Assembly (NCBI RefSeq): GCF_000427425.1 | Contig: NZ_KE386495.1 | Location: 1,162,320-1,226,319 of the forward strand | Length of the DNA: 64,000 nt | Source of the DNA: Caldanaerobius polysaccharolyticus DSM 13641 | Lineage (GTDB): Bacteria > Bacillota > Thermoanaerobacteria > Thermoanaerobacterales > Caldanaerobiaceae | Direction: 5' to 3' | Part shown: positions 52,170-60,590 of the stretch, piece by piece | How positions within the stretch are numbered: position 1 is the first letter of the stretch | Layout: each line of letters starts with the position of its first letter | Program-made: the position numbers and the translations under genes | Notes under the pieces: generated by a model | Told to the model about the DNA's origin: nothing | Database searches by the model: none | Seen by the model: the letters and a program-made list of their open reading frames with translations, nothing else

Positions 52170-52616
52170 TCAGAATTTCACAACAAAGGACTTTCTCGGA
52201 TAATGCGTAATGACAAACCACACGGCGTGACGTAAAGCGTCCTTCGCATGTGGCAGTCCTCTGAACATCGGTGTTTTTTCAAGTTCGCCGGTATGTTTCT
52301 GGCCAATCTTACGCATTGAAGCCGGTTGCTCTACTACTATCGCCTTTTCTGGTGTTCTTCTGTAAGACCACGTATATATAGCGCCTATTATCTGACTTGG
52401 TACCATTGGGTCCCAGCCCAAAGCTTTTGATTTCCAGGGGTACAGTCGGAATTCTTCCACTACTATTACATCTGGGTCCCAAGCATCCAGATATTCCAGC
52501 ACTTCGTTAAGGCTTTCAGCTTGAACGGCGTATTGGCAGGTTACATCCTTCTCATTTACCTCCAGCAATACCATTCCAGTTTTCTTCCGCCCTGGGTCTA
52601 CGCCCGCGACGCGCAT
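52170..52616 (-). CDS. RuvC-like nuclease or resolvase
   Basis: 148 residues of RNase H fold: RVAGVDPGRKKTGMVLLEV (first Asp), VIVVEEFRLYP (Glu), and a late Asp in HAKDALRHAVWF. It is similar in plan to phage Holliday-junction resolvases of the RuvC type, which clear junctions before packaging. It overlaps the next upstream gene. Confidence 0.75.
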   Translation of the reverse strand: MRVAGVDPGRKKTGMVLLEVNEKDVTCQYAVQAESLNEVLEYLDAWDPDVIVVEEFRLYPWKSKALGWDPMVPSQIIGAIYTWSYRRTPEKAIVVEQPASMRKIGQKHTGELEKTPMFRGLPHAKDALRHAVWFVITHYPRKSFVVKF

Positions 52617-52812
52617 GTTTCTTTTTGCACCCCCTTATCCTTTCTAAAGCCAACTCACGCATACCACTAGGGGAATAACCAAGAGCATCCGCGATGAACT
52701 CAAACCACCTACTGTAAAAGAAGTCTACGTCTTTGTCCTTGATGGCCTGCCAAATTATATTCAGTGCCAACCTGCGATAAGGGTCCATGTCACGAAAATC
52801 ACCGGGTTTCAT
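52552..52812 (-). CDS. Hypothetical phage protein
   Basis: 86 residues, helical with a basic tail (RGCKKKHARRGRRPRAEEN). Its start overlaps the primase-helicase stop (ATGA), and its end overlaps the RuvC-like start by 65 bases, so all three are coupled. Not recognised. Confidence 0.65.
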   Translation of the reverse strand: MKPGDFRDMDPYRRLALNIIWQAIKDKDVDFFYSRWFEFIADALGYSPSGMRELALERIRGCKKKHARRGRRPRAEENWNGIAGGK

Positions 52813-55217
52813 TGTTCCATCCCTCCAAACAGCTGCACGACCTCATCAACTTCGTACCGCAAGGCCGCTTCGGTGACCCGTTCCTTAGTGAGAAGGTACG
52901 CTCTTTCACCCCTGTGCCTTTTGTTCCACAGGCGAATGGTGTAATCCGATGTGTTATCAATTATTCCTGTTGCTACTAACTCGCGCCCTATTCGCTCGGT
53001 TGATAACTGCTCTGGGTCAAGCCCCATGTATTCGGCAACGATTTCGCGAATGGTGCCTGATGTATACCACGCGGCCCCATCAGGTGTATCCCTGCCTCTG
53101 GGTACGATGGGCTGGGTATCTTCATCATCTCCACCTTTCGTCAGCAACTTCCAGCAGGTCCAAATAACAGCTACTGTGTATGAACTCTGCTCCTGCCCAC
53201 GCTTTTCCTGCAAACACGCTTTATTGTAGTCAATGACCCTTTTTAAAAGGTCCATACCGCCAATTTCATAGGCTATCGTTGCCGGAACCAACCATATATC
53301 CCTTTCTCTGTCTACAATGCCGTAGTCCCTAAGGATACCAAGCACTTCTTTCACTCTTTCAACAATGCGTTTGGCGTATGTTAAGCCGAAAAAGTAGAGC
53401 TTGTTACGAAGCAACTGGAAGCGCTGTTCCTGTTCCATCAGAACCAAATCGCCGACTTTGCTTCCCAATGGTGGACGGCCCACCCGGATTGGTATGGCCC
53501 TGTCTACCAAAGCGTCCGGCAGGCGGTTCATCGTAGCAAACGCCTTTGGGGCATAAGCGTCGTAACCGTGTGGTGTGTAGTTCTCACCTTCGGCACGTAC
53601 ATAAAGCCTGCCTCGCTGATAGCTGTTGAGCAGAAGACCCAAGCGGTCGTCAACACCACCCTGAGCTACTATCGACGAATTCATCAGTTCAGTCTCATCT
53701 GCCAGGACGGTGGACTGGCTCGTACCTACCGATCTGGCCAGTCCAGCAGTTGACACGTTAGCAGTAGCAAGGGCGTTGTAACAAAGTTTTTCGAGGATGT
53801 CCAGTGTTCTTGATTTTCCCGAGCGTTTTGTACCGGTTAGCGCCAAATAGCTGGTGCGGTCGAAGCAGGTAAAAACGTATGAATTCATAACCCATAATGC
53901 AAGAATTAGTGACGTGTCTTTCTGAGGGTACCACATAAACTCATCAAAGACCGCTGTTAGCTCATCAAGAAGTTCCCTGGCATCAACCGTACGTTCCCCA
54001 TGAAGCCATTCAAACACATTGTAGGGGGTAGCCCTATCAAGGCTCCATCTAAGTACGAGGTTCATCTGTGGTGGGGATACCCCTTTCGGTGGGTCAAGTA
54101 GGGTTCTTTCAGACGTAATGAGTTTAAAAACATATTCATCTTGCGTCACCGCCCTCGGATTTGTCGGTAGCCACATGCCGTAATAGAAAACACCTTTATA
54201 AAAGTCCTGTGCGGCTAAGACATACGGGCGACGAGGCTCATCCAAGGGGACGGGTTCTGGTTCTTTAATGGTGGCAGCTTGTTGAAGCATTTTTTGCAAA
54301 GCAGTTTTGGTAAAGCCGCCAGCCTTACGAGCTAGCTCGGAATAATACTCTCGCTCTAATTCACCCAAATCCTGTAGCGCTACCCCTAACTGTTGGACAA
54401 GGTGTATTTTGGCTTGGTGGTCCTCTGCCTGTCTGAGCTTTTCGATTAGCTCTTCGGCCTGCGGTTTTGCCTGCTTGCGTTCTTCTTCCATCCTGCGGGC
54501 ACTGGCTATTTTCGTCTTTGCCCATTCGACTTCATCCGGGTCTCCTGGATGTTGCCCCATAGGGGGTTTGTTTCGGCGGTTCCAGACCAAGAGTAAGGCT
54601 AAAATCTCTTCATCGCTCAAGCCACGCCGCACCCACCGTCCAACAAGGCGAATAGCAGCGTTGTCTCGCTCTCCTTGTGCTACGCCTTTAAGCAGTTCCT
54701 CATACCAGGTTTCATTTTCACTAGTAGTTGAACTAGGGCTTAGTTCCAACAACCATTTAGGAAAGTCAGCAATCGGTGTGTTTTGGTCTAACCACACGTA
54801 GCCACCATTCGCCAACGTTGTTGGTGGGGCCACAACATAACCACCATCGCCTCGTATATCTACACCGGGTAGGATATTTGTTTGATTTGGTACATACCCT
54901 CCCGGATGTTTGTAGTAGTAGTGACGCCCACCGGATGGCGTAACTACTGTCAGCGTAGGCGGTAGAGATAAGTTTTTAAGCGCTTCAGCACCGCCTCGTT
55001 TGACATCTTCATCTACCACAACAATTCCTGAAATCGCTCCTGTGATTATAGCGACGCCCAATTCGGGGTGAGCACCCCACCATGAGTGAATTTCTTTTTC
55101 AGTCACGCGGCGATGCTGAAGCTCTTTCCATGTATCTAAAGCAGGTTTTTTCGTGTTTGGTAATATCGGTAATACGTTAAATCCACGTTGCCAGAGTGCA
55201 ATAACTTCCTTCACCAT
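52809..55217 (-). CDS. Primase-polymerase and helicase-like replication protein
   Basis: 802 residues. Residues 1-165 match the bifunctional primase-polymerase N-terminal domain: GFNVLPILPNTKKPALDTWK, GIVVVDEDVKRGG with the metal acids, and SGGRHYYYKH. A primase C-terminal helical region follows (DNAAIRLVGRWVRRGLSDEE). The C-terminal half has a P-loop LTGTKRSGKSRTLDILEKL at about 475 and acidic ATPase text (STVLADETELMN). It probably starts and unwinds phage DNA at the origin. GGGAGGAG precedes the ATG. Confidence 0.85.
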   Translation of the reverse strand: MVKEVIALWQRGFNVLPILPNTKKPALDTWKELQHRRVTEKEIHSWWGAHPELGVAIITGAISGIVVVDEDVKRGGAEALKNLSLPPTLTVVTPSGGRHYYYKHPGGYVPNQTNILPGVDIRGDGGYVVAPPTTLANGGYVWLDQNTPIADFPKWLLELSPSSTTSENETWYEELLKGVAQGERDNAAIRLVGRWVRRGLSDEEILALLLVWNRRNKPPMGQHPGDPDEVEWAKTKIASARRMEEERKQAKPQAEELIEKLRQAEDHQAKIHLVQQLGVALQDLGELEREYYSELARKAGGFTKTALQKMLQQAATIKEPEPVPLDEPRRPYVLAAQDFYKGVFYYGMWLPTNPRAVTQDEYVFKLITSERTLLDPPKGVSPPQMNLVLRWSLDRATPYNVFEWLHGERTVDARELLDELTAVFDEFMWYPQKDTSLILALWVMNSYVFTCFDRTSYLALTGTKRSGKSRTLDILEKLCYNALATANVSTAGLARSVGTSQSTVLADETELMNSSIVAQGGVDDRLGLLLNSYQRGRLYVRAEGENYTPHGYDAYAPKAFATMNRLPDALVDRAIPIRVGRPPLGSKVGDLVLMEQEQRFQLLRNKLYFFGLTYAKRIVERVKEVLGILRDYGIVDRERDIWLVPATIAYEIGGMDLLKRVIDYNKACLQEKRGQEQSSYTVAVIWTCWKLLTKGGDDEDTQPIVPRGRDTPDGAAWYTSGTIREIVAEYMGLDPEQLSTERIGRELVATGIIDNTSDYTIRLWNKRHRGERAYLLTKERVTEAALRYEVDEVVQLFGGMEQ

Positions 55218-55295
55218 ATACTGCTCCTCCCATCAGTATGTACATATGGGCTGAAGCAGGGTAGAGGAGCCAACCCTGCTTCTACGCCCTTAAAG

Positions 55296-55730
55296 TTAGA
55301 AGTTTATAAGTTTCTTTGCAGAGCTGCTATTGCCCTCGCCGTTGTTAGGTGCTTCAACACGCTGTACACGGTTACGCTGACGACCATTGTAGTCCTCAAT
55401 ACCCACCTGGATACGTACGCGTTTGTTGTGTAGCGAGTCGGTGTCTAATACGAACTTAGGATTATCGCTATCTAGTAAACCCACAGCTTTCAGCAACTGG
55501 CCGAGTTTCCATTTCGCTTTGTCAGTAAGTGCATAATTCTCGAAAACCACACGACCGCTATATTCCGGGTGATTCTGAATTACAAACGGTACACTAAGCA
55601 CCTCATTACCGGCTTGCGAGTTACGCAGCTCAATGCGGCTTGCATCAACCACCGCATCATACACACCGGCTGGCACCGGCGTGGGCTCGTCGATATTGAC
55701 ATTTGTAAAATCAAGCAACAGTTTTGGCAT
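55296..55730 (-). CDS. DUF669-like single-strand-binding or recombination accessory protein
   Basis: 144 residues from ATG 55730 (GAGGAGG upstream). LLDFTNVNIDEPTPVPAGVY and the beta-rich middle (VFENYALTDKAKWKLGQLLK) follow the DUF669 pattern, found beside phage AAA ATPases and thought to bind single-stranded DNA. It lies directly after the AAA protein gene and overlaps it. Confidence 0.75.
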   Translation of the reverse strand: MPKLLLDFTNVNIDEPTPVPAGVYDAVVDASRIELRNSQAGNEVLSVPFVIQNHPEYSGRVVFENYALTDKAKWKLGQLLKAVGLLDSDNPKFVLDTDSLHNKRVRIQVGIEDYNGRQRNRVQRVEAPNNGEGNSSSAKKLINF

Positions 55731-56466
55731 TTCCACATACCTCCTCAAAGATTTTTGTAAAGTTTGGGCTTTCAATAACCGGCGGCAGTACACCACCAGG
55801 ATTTTTAGCTACGTAAGTGTCCGTAGCTTCAACCAGCAATTTTCTCACATGGCCGTCATCCGTTTCGACGGCCTTCAAACAACCCACCAGGTTAAACAAC
55901 CCTGGAAGCTCAAGCGCCAAAGACCTCGGTTGCACCAGCGGCACTTTGAGCATTTCCTGACGGACATCCTGCACTAAGCAGGTCATAACAACATGCATAG
56001 GCAGGTCCCTGAACATACGAACCATGTGGCGCAGCTTCTCGCTGACCCTGAACCAGTCGCCCTGCTCAGGTACGTCGGGGTCATGAGATGGTCGGCGCTC
56101 CACAGCAGTTTCAACAATTGAGCGTGTAAGTCTGCGGTTAAGGTCGGTGAGGCTGTCTAGAACGACCGTTTGGAAGTCATGCTCACCGCTCTGAAGAAAC
56201 TCAAAGGCCTCCTCCAAGTCACTCCACGCAGCCACAGGCCACACAGCAATTTCCTTATTCAAGTCCTTTTGTACCCTTAGCATAGTAGCTTTAGATACGT
56301 CATACTCAGTAAGCAGCACTAGCGGGTTTGGCGCTGTGCACGCGAGGTAGGTTTTGCCCGCACCAGGCTCGCCGTATATAAGCGCCTTCACGTACAAAGT
56401 CATCTCACTGGCGAGCTTTATCTTTGGATGCAGTTTCTTGGGCGGGGTTAATACAGTCTCTGACAT
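55711..56466 (-). CDS. AAA ATPase, phage recombination/replication type (AAA_24)
   Basis: 251 residues with P-loop ALIYGEPGAGKTYLACTAPN at about 27-46, Walker B-like FQTVVLDSLTDLNRRL, and later HVVMTCLVQDVRQE. It matches the RecA-like ATPases (often called phage nucleotide-binding proteins) that pair with DUF669 and PD-(D/E)XK genes, as here. Probable recombination or helicase-loading role. Confidence 0.8.
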   Translation of the reverse strand: MSETVLTPPKKLHPKIKLASEMTLYVKALIYGEPGAGKTYLACTAPNPLVLLTEYDVSKATMLRVQKDLNKEIAVWPVAAWSDLEEAFEFLQSGEHDFQTVVLDSLTDLNRRLTRSIVETAVERRPSHDPDVPEQGDWFRVSEKLRHMVRMFRDLPMHVVMTCLVQDVRQEMLKVPLVQPRSLALELPGLFNLVGCLKAVETDDGHVRKLLVEATDTYVAKNPGGVLPPVIESPNFTKIFEEVCGNAKTVA

Positions 56467-56470
56467 AAAA

Positions 56471-56671
56471 TCACACTCCTTTCAGAGGTTCGTGATACAA
56501 CATCCCTGCACTAAGCGGTGTATCTGTAATGTCCTTAACTACAACAGCATCTGGACTAAAATGATTGCTGTCGTTTTTCACCTTAGAAAGCACATTACAT
56601 ACCGCTTCTTCTTCGTTATCCGCCTTAACGATGTACCTTATCTGTATCTCTACAAAATAAGTCTTTGGCAT
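56471..56671 (-). CDS. Hypothetical small phage protein
   Basis: 66 residues from ATG 56671 (MPKTYFVEIQIRYIVKADN), five bases after the nuclease gene stop. The upstream frame extension is discarded as overlap. Alpha/beta; not recognised. Confidence 0.6.
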   Translation of the reverse strand: MPKTYFVEIQIRYIVKADNEEEAVCNVLSKVKNDSNHFSPDAVVVKDITDTPLSAGMLYHEPLKGV

Positions 56672-56675
56672 TTTA

Positions 56676-57545
56676 TTACACAGCCTCTTCGTCAAGGATC
56701 GGCGCTGGCTCACCCGTTGTGAAAAGCATATCTTTAATGCCTTCCACGTCGCTGCCGTCTTCCTCTGCTACGCAAAGCTCTCTGTAGGGGCACTTCCAAC
56801 CGCAATGGAAACCCGGCGCTGGGATAAAGAGTTTATCTGTTTTGATTTGTCGATAGATGCGGTACAGCCTATAACGCAGCCCTTCAATCTCATGCTGGTT
56901 GCGCAGTACCCTTGTGCGGTGTATTATGCCACCTCTGGCCCTTACTGGGTCTACCTTTCGGATAATCGTATAAATAACACCCACCACCTTGCGGTCCGGG
57001 TATAATTGACTAGCTGCCATAAGGTAGTAGCCTGCTTGACTGTCTAACCTCAACACCGTCTCACTAACCACGCTTTTATAGAACTTGTGCTCCATGAGCC
57101 AGATATTGCCATATATATCTTCCGCTATGCCGTCAAAAGTCCCGACGTAGTAGGCGTTGGATATTCTGCGTTTCTCGCCCCAAATAGGAACAACAAAAGA
57201 CTGTTCAACGGCCAGTACACGGAAGGTATCGTTGGCTCTAGCCCACGGTACATAAGCCTCTATGAGTTTACGCCCCAGTTCAGCCTGAGACTGGAATTCA
57301 TCCCACTCTTCAGGACTAGCGTACGGCTCTATCTGGGCAAGCTGTTGGTTTATGTCAGCTTCGTACGCTGCTAAGGCATCCTTGCCACTGTAGTATGCGG
57401 CTAGTGCTGCATGACCGGCGCGTCCGAGAAAAAGTTTCGGGCTGGTGACTTTTGGAACCAGATGCTCAACGTATTGATAGCGATACATTCTCGGGCATGT
57501 TTGGTAAGTAGTTATCTGACTTGCATGAAGCTCAAATACTGGCAC
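56676..57545 (-). CDS. PD-(D/E)XK exonuclease, RecB/Cas4-like
   Basis: 289 residues from a GTG behind GGAGGTG. LHASQITTYQTCPRMYRYQY with its first Cys, FLGRAGHAALAAYY, the catalytic NIWLMEHKFYKS (E-x-K), and a late CGWKCPYRELC cluster give the Cas4/AddB-like plan with an iron-sulphur site. It probably trims DNA ends for recombination together with the AAA and DUF669-like proteins. Confidence 0.88.
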   Translation of the reverse strand: MPVFELHASQITTYQTCPRMYRYQYVEHLVPKVTSPKLFLGRAGHAALAAYYSGKDALAAYEADINQQLAQIEPYASPEEWDEFQSQAELGRKLIEAYVPWARANDTFRVLAVEQSFVVPIWGEKRRISNAYYVGTFDGIAEDIYGNIWLMEHKFYKSVVSETVLRLDSQAGYYLMAASQLYPDRKVVGVIYTIIRKVDPVRARGGIIHRTRVLRNQHEIEGLRYRLYRIYRQIKTDKLFIPAPGFHCGWKCPYRELCVAEEDGSDVEGIKDMLFTTGEPAPILDEEAV

Positions 57546-57546
57546 C

Positions 57547-59130
57547 CTAAAACACCTCCTTCCGCAATCGTTCGGCCAAGTGCTCTACGGCATCGGTCGC
57601 ATGTTTTTTCTCCAGCAGAACCTCCTCAATGTATTCGTCAATCGTTCTTACAGCAGTCAGGTTAATAACGTGGACAGGATTTACCTGACCACGGCGGTGC
57701 GCACGTCCTACAGCCTGGATTTCGTTTTCCGCAGGTGTCCATGATTTGTTCAGAAAGATTACAATGTCTGCTGCCTGAAGGTTTAAACCTTCGCCAGCTG
57801 CTTGGATAGTGCCAATAAACACTCTGCAATTCGGGTCTTTGTTCAGTTTTTGAACTGCCTTTGTCCTGTCTTGGGCAGGTGTATCTCCAGTGATAGCCAC
57901 TACACCAAATGGTTCTAACTTTGGTAGTAGCAATCGGACGTAATCTGCAAAGGTGGTGAATACAAGAACCTTGTGCTTTGGTGTAAGGTCTTCAAGAATT
58001 TCTAAGAGAGCTTCTGTTTTCGCGCTCTCATCTGGACCGCCAACCAGGGCAGGAGAGCACACCACCTGCCTTAGCCTCGTAAGCTGTGCCAGTACCGATG
58101 GTGCAGTAACAATATGCTCTTCGTCCAACACTGCCAGGAACTTGTCGCGAATATCCTTGTAAATTCGCCGCTGCTCACCGTCGAGAGTTAGCCATATAGT
58201 CTCCTGTGTTACCGGCGGTAAGTTCAGCAGCGATTTATCCCGCCTGAGCATAAGTGGCGCAACTTCCTCGGCGAAAGCGTTTGGGTCCTTTAACCCGTGT
58301 ATCTCGGTACCGCCGAAGAAGTTATAGTCGTAATCGCAGTGCTTCTCCACAAACCGCCAGTAGCTTGAATATACATCTGGACGGATACAGTGAAGAAGAG
58401 ACCATATTTCCTCAGGACTGTTAGGCATGGGTGTAGCCGTTAACAGCCATACATAAGGGATGTCCTTAGCGAGTTTGTGTATTGCCCTAGAGCGCTGCGC
58501 TCTACGGTTTTTTATAGCAGCCGCTTCGTCTACAATAAGTACATCAAAGGAACACATTTTTAGTTCTTCCAAGCGGCGAACCGCAGCCTCATAATTTGTC
58601 ACAGTGAACTTTGGAGAAGGGTAGGGAAGAGTGTTTTGTGTGGTAAGAGTAAAGGCTTCACTATTTGCCCATCGTTTTATTTCAACGGTCCAGTTGTGTA
58701 GCAACGACTTCTTCGTTATCACCAGCACATGCTTGCTGTCTACCTCCATAGCCGCCCGTATAGCCTGTGCAGTCTTTCCCAGACCGACGTCGTCAGCTAA
58801 AATAGCTCTTTTAGCGTCAGCCAGGAACCGCACACCCACCCGCTGGTACGAGTCAAGGCCATCTGGGTGTTTTACTTCAGCAGTTGAGGCAAAGTGTAGT
58901 TTCTTGAGATTGCTTACATGCTTAATCATTTTTTCCACTTCGTTATCTATAACCAGACCTGGCATAATTGCCATAAGTTCACTTACGCTTACGTATGGTG
59001 AGAGCCTCCACGCCTTCAGTTCAGGCATCCATTTAGCGCCTATTTGTTTCAAGTATTCCTTGTAGTTATAAGCGTTTTGTACCAGTAAACTGCCGTCATC
59101 CGCAACGTGCAAGCTCGGCACATCCTCCAC
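57547..59130 (-). CDS. SNF2-family DNA helicase/translocase
   Basis: 527 residues. Residues 30-60 are a HARP-like start (KQIGAKWMPELKAWRLSP). RecA-like lobe one has LADDVGLGKTAQAI (Walker A), VLIVDEAAAIKNRRAQRSRA (DEAA) and LLTATPMPNS. Lobe two has KVLVFTTFADYVRLLLPKL, GEGLNLQAADIVIFLNKSW and QAVGRAHRRGQ. It moves on duplex DNA and probably aids replication or recombination restart. The start is a GTG inside the end of the XRE gene. Confidence 0.92.
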   Translation of the reverse strand: MEDVPSLHVADDGSLLVQNAYNYKEYLKQIGAKWMPELKAWRLSPYVSVSELMAIMPGLVIDNEVEKMIKHVSNLKKLHFASTAEVKHPDGLDSYQRVGVRFLADAKRAILADDVGLGKTAQAIRAAMEVDSKHVLVITKKSLLHNWTVEIKRWANSEAFTLTTQNTLPYPSPKFTVTNYEAAVRRLEELKMCSFDVLIVDEAAAIKNRRAQRSRAIHKLAKDIPYVWLLTATPMPNSPEEIWSLLHCIRPDVYSSYWRFVEKHCDYDYNFFGGTEIHGLKDPNAFAEEVAPLMLRRDKSLLNLPPVTQETIWLTLDGEQRRIYKDIRDKFLAVLDEEHIVTAPSVLAQLTRLRQVVCSPALVGGPDESAKTEALLEILEDLTPKHKVLVFTTFADYVRLLLPKLEPFGVVAITGDTPAQDRTKAVQKLNKDPNCRVFIGTIQAAGEGLNLQAADIVIFLNKSWTPAENEIQAVGRAHRRGQVNPVHVINLTAVRTIDEYIEEVLLEKKHATDAVEHLAERLRKEVF

Positions 59131-59350
59131 CTACCTTTCCAACGTAGCATGACGCACAGTAGTGCTGTAGTAAGCTGTAGTCGTCAAGTACACGGGCAAA
59201 GATAACAGCTATATCAGGTGGGCAGGACCTGCCGCACTCGTACGCCGAAATACTCTGCTGAGAAACCCCTACCAATTGAGCTAACCTGCTTTGTGACAAG
59301 CCTTTTCTCAAACGTGCTTTTTGCAGCATTTGGGCAAATTGTATATGCAT
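59096..59350 (-). CDS. XRE-family regulator with Cys-rich tail
   Basis: 84 residues from ATG 59350 (GGAGG eight bases away). The helix-turn-helix LRKGLSQSRLAQLVGVSQQS is complete. The tail HYCASCYVGKVGGGCAELAR has four Cys and could bind zinc. It is the second gene of the leftward early unit and overlaps the helicase gene. Confidence 0.85.
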   Translation of the reverse strand: MHIQFAQMLQKARLRKGLSQSRLAQLVGVSQQSISAYECGRSCPPDIAVIFARVLDDYSLLQHYCASCYVGKVGGGCAELARCG

Positions 59351-59385
59351 ACCGGACACCTCCTACTAAAAATTGTGGTAAAGCC

Positions 59386-59414
59386 TTGACAAAATAAAAA
59401 TGTAGACGTATAGT
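59386..59414 (+). promoter_or_regulatory. Rightward promoter reading antisense through the Cro-like gene
   Basis: TTGACA, a 17-bp spacer and TATAGT on the plus strand, starting near 59421. Its transcript would cross the first operator and the Cro-like gene in antisense and then the repressor gene, much like the establishment promoter of lambda. Confidence 0.6.
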
Positions 59415-59431
59415 AGTAGTCGAAAAGGATA

Positions 59432-59450
59432 ATACTACAGGTAGGCGTAG
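59432..59450. promoter_or_regulatory. Operator site 1
   Basis: 19 bp that are an 18/19 inverted match of 59670-59688, centred on the dyad CTAC-CT-GTAG. It lies between the XRE and Cro-like genes, downstream of the rightward promoter. Confidence 0.65.
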
Positions 59451-59455
59451 TCATC

Positions 59456-59641
59456 TTAGAATATGCGTTCCAATGGTACCCCGAGTAGTTCAGCTATTCG
59501 GAAAGCATTGGACAAGGTAGGTGTACGCACTCCATATTCCCAAGCCATCCAAGTGCGGACACTAACACCTATCGCTTGAGCAGCTTCCCTTTGCGTTAAG
59601 CCTTTGGCTTTGCGCGCTTCACGGAGGTTTTGCCGTCGCAC
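59456..59641 (-). CDS. Cro-like XRE regulator
   Basis: 61 residues from GTG 59641, with AAGGAGG ten bases upstream; the longer frame extends into the repressor gene and is discarded. NLREARKAKGLTQREAAQAI then GVSVRTWMAWEYG is a standard XRE helix-turn-helix with little else. It is divergent from the S24 repressor and flanked by matching operators, the usual place of Cro. Confidence 0.85.
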   Translation of the reverse strand: MRRQNLREARKAKGLTQREAAQAIGVSVRTWMAWEYGVRTPTLSNAFRIAELLGVPLERIF

Positions 59642-59669
59642 GATTGGTATGCCTCCTTCAAGTATTCGT

Positions 59670-59688
59670 CTACACCTACCTGTAGTAT
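59670..59688. promoter_or_regulatory. Operator site 2, over the early promoter
   Basis: CTACACC, then the CTACCTGTAG dyad, then TAT. It covers the -10 box and start of the leftward early promoter, so a bound repressor would block early genes. Confidence 0.7.
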
Positions 59689-59713
59689 AACATAGAGGAT
59701 GAATACTTGTCAA
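59684..59713 (-). promoter_or_regulatory. Leftward early promoter
   Basis: On the minus strand TTGACA, an 18-bp spacer and TATACT, about 35-40 bp before the Cro-like start. It drives the regulator and replication block. Confidence 0.85.
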
Positions 59714-59726
59714 GAGGGGGTGAATA

Positions 59727-60590
59727 ATGAATATGGATGTTAAATACCCGCAGTTCGGCGCATTTTTACGTAATTTAAGAGAATCAAGAAATTGGACACA
59801 AGAGGATGTAGCTAAGCAACTAGGCATCCCTTTACGCACTTGGGGAGGCTATGAACAAGGTCGTCGCCTCCCTAAGGATAGGGATTTGCTGGTCAAAATA
59901 GCTGAACTCTTTAATATACCGTTTGACGAGCTAAAGCAGGTATTGCCCAACGATGTCCTTACTCCTCATGAAAGGATAAGACAATGCCAAGAACAATATC
60001 GCCAATATCAAAACCACGTAAGCAAACTGGGAGAAGAACTGAGTACCGGTAGAGGCCCTACGGAGGAACTTCTCGCTGAGCTAAGTGATGCAAAAGACAA
60101 AATGAAGAAAACAACTCAGTATCTTTCTAAAGCGTTCATGGAGCTGTATCCATTACGTCCTGTACCGGTTATCCCTGTGCATGTAGCTGCACGCTACCAC
60201 GGTGGTAGACCTCTCGACATAATCGATATTGACCCTAACGACATCAAAGACATCGTAACCGTTCCAGAAGACCACCCAGCTAACGTAGCTCTAGAAGTCA
60301 ATGGAGACAGCCTAATAGAAGTGGGAATAAACGATGGAGACTACGTGTTACTTGATACAAAAGCAACCGCCAAGGATGGTGATTTGGTAGCTGTTAAGTT
60401 GAACGGTGGGGAAGGTGTTGTTAAATACTACAGACGGATAAAGGGTAAAGTGTACCTCTATTCAGCAAATAAGAACTACAAACCTATAAAAGTCACGGAA
60501 GATATGAACGCCGAAATAGTCGGTGTAGTGAAAGGAGTATGGAAGCGCACACCACCGCCGCCACCCGAGGTGTGGAGCAATGGGTCGTAG
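59727..60590 (+). CDS. CI/LexA-like repressor with S24 peptidase domain
   Basis: 287 residues. N-terminal XRE helix-turn-helix (WTQEDVAKQLGIPLRTWGGY), a helical linker of about 70 residues, and a C-terminal S24 domain: NGDSLIEVGINDGDYVLL carries the nucleophile Ser and DLVAVKLNGGEGVVKYY the base Lys. It should keep the prophage silent and cleave itself on RecA/SOS activation. No clear Ala-Gly cleavage pair is obvious; the AARYHGG stretch at about residue 154 is a candidate. GAGGGGG precedes the ATG, and the integrase gene overlaps its end. Confidence 0.9.
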   Translation: MNMDVKYPQFGAFLRNLRESRNWTQEDVAKQLGIPLRTWGGYEQGRRLPKDRDLLVKIAELFNIPFDELKQVLPNDVLTPHERIRQCQEQYRQYQNHVSKLGEELSTGRGPTEELLAELSDAKDKMKKTTQYLSKAFMELYPLRPVPVIPVHVAARYHGGRPLDIIDIDPNDIKDIVTVPEDHPANVALEVNGDSLIEVGINDGDYVLLDTKATAKDGDLVAVKLNGGEGVVKYYRRIKGKVYLYSANKNYKPIKVTEDMNAEIVGVVKGVWKRTPPPPPEVWSNGS

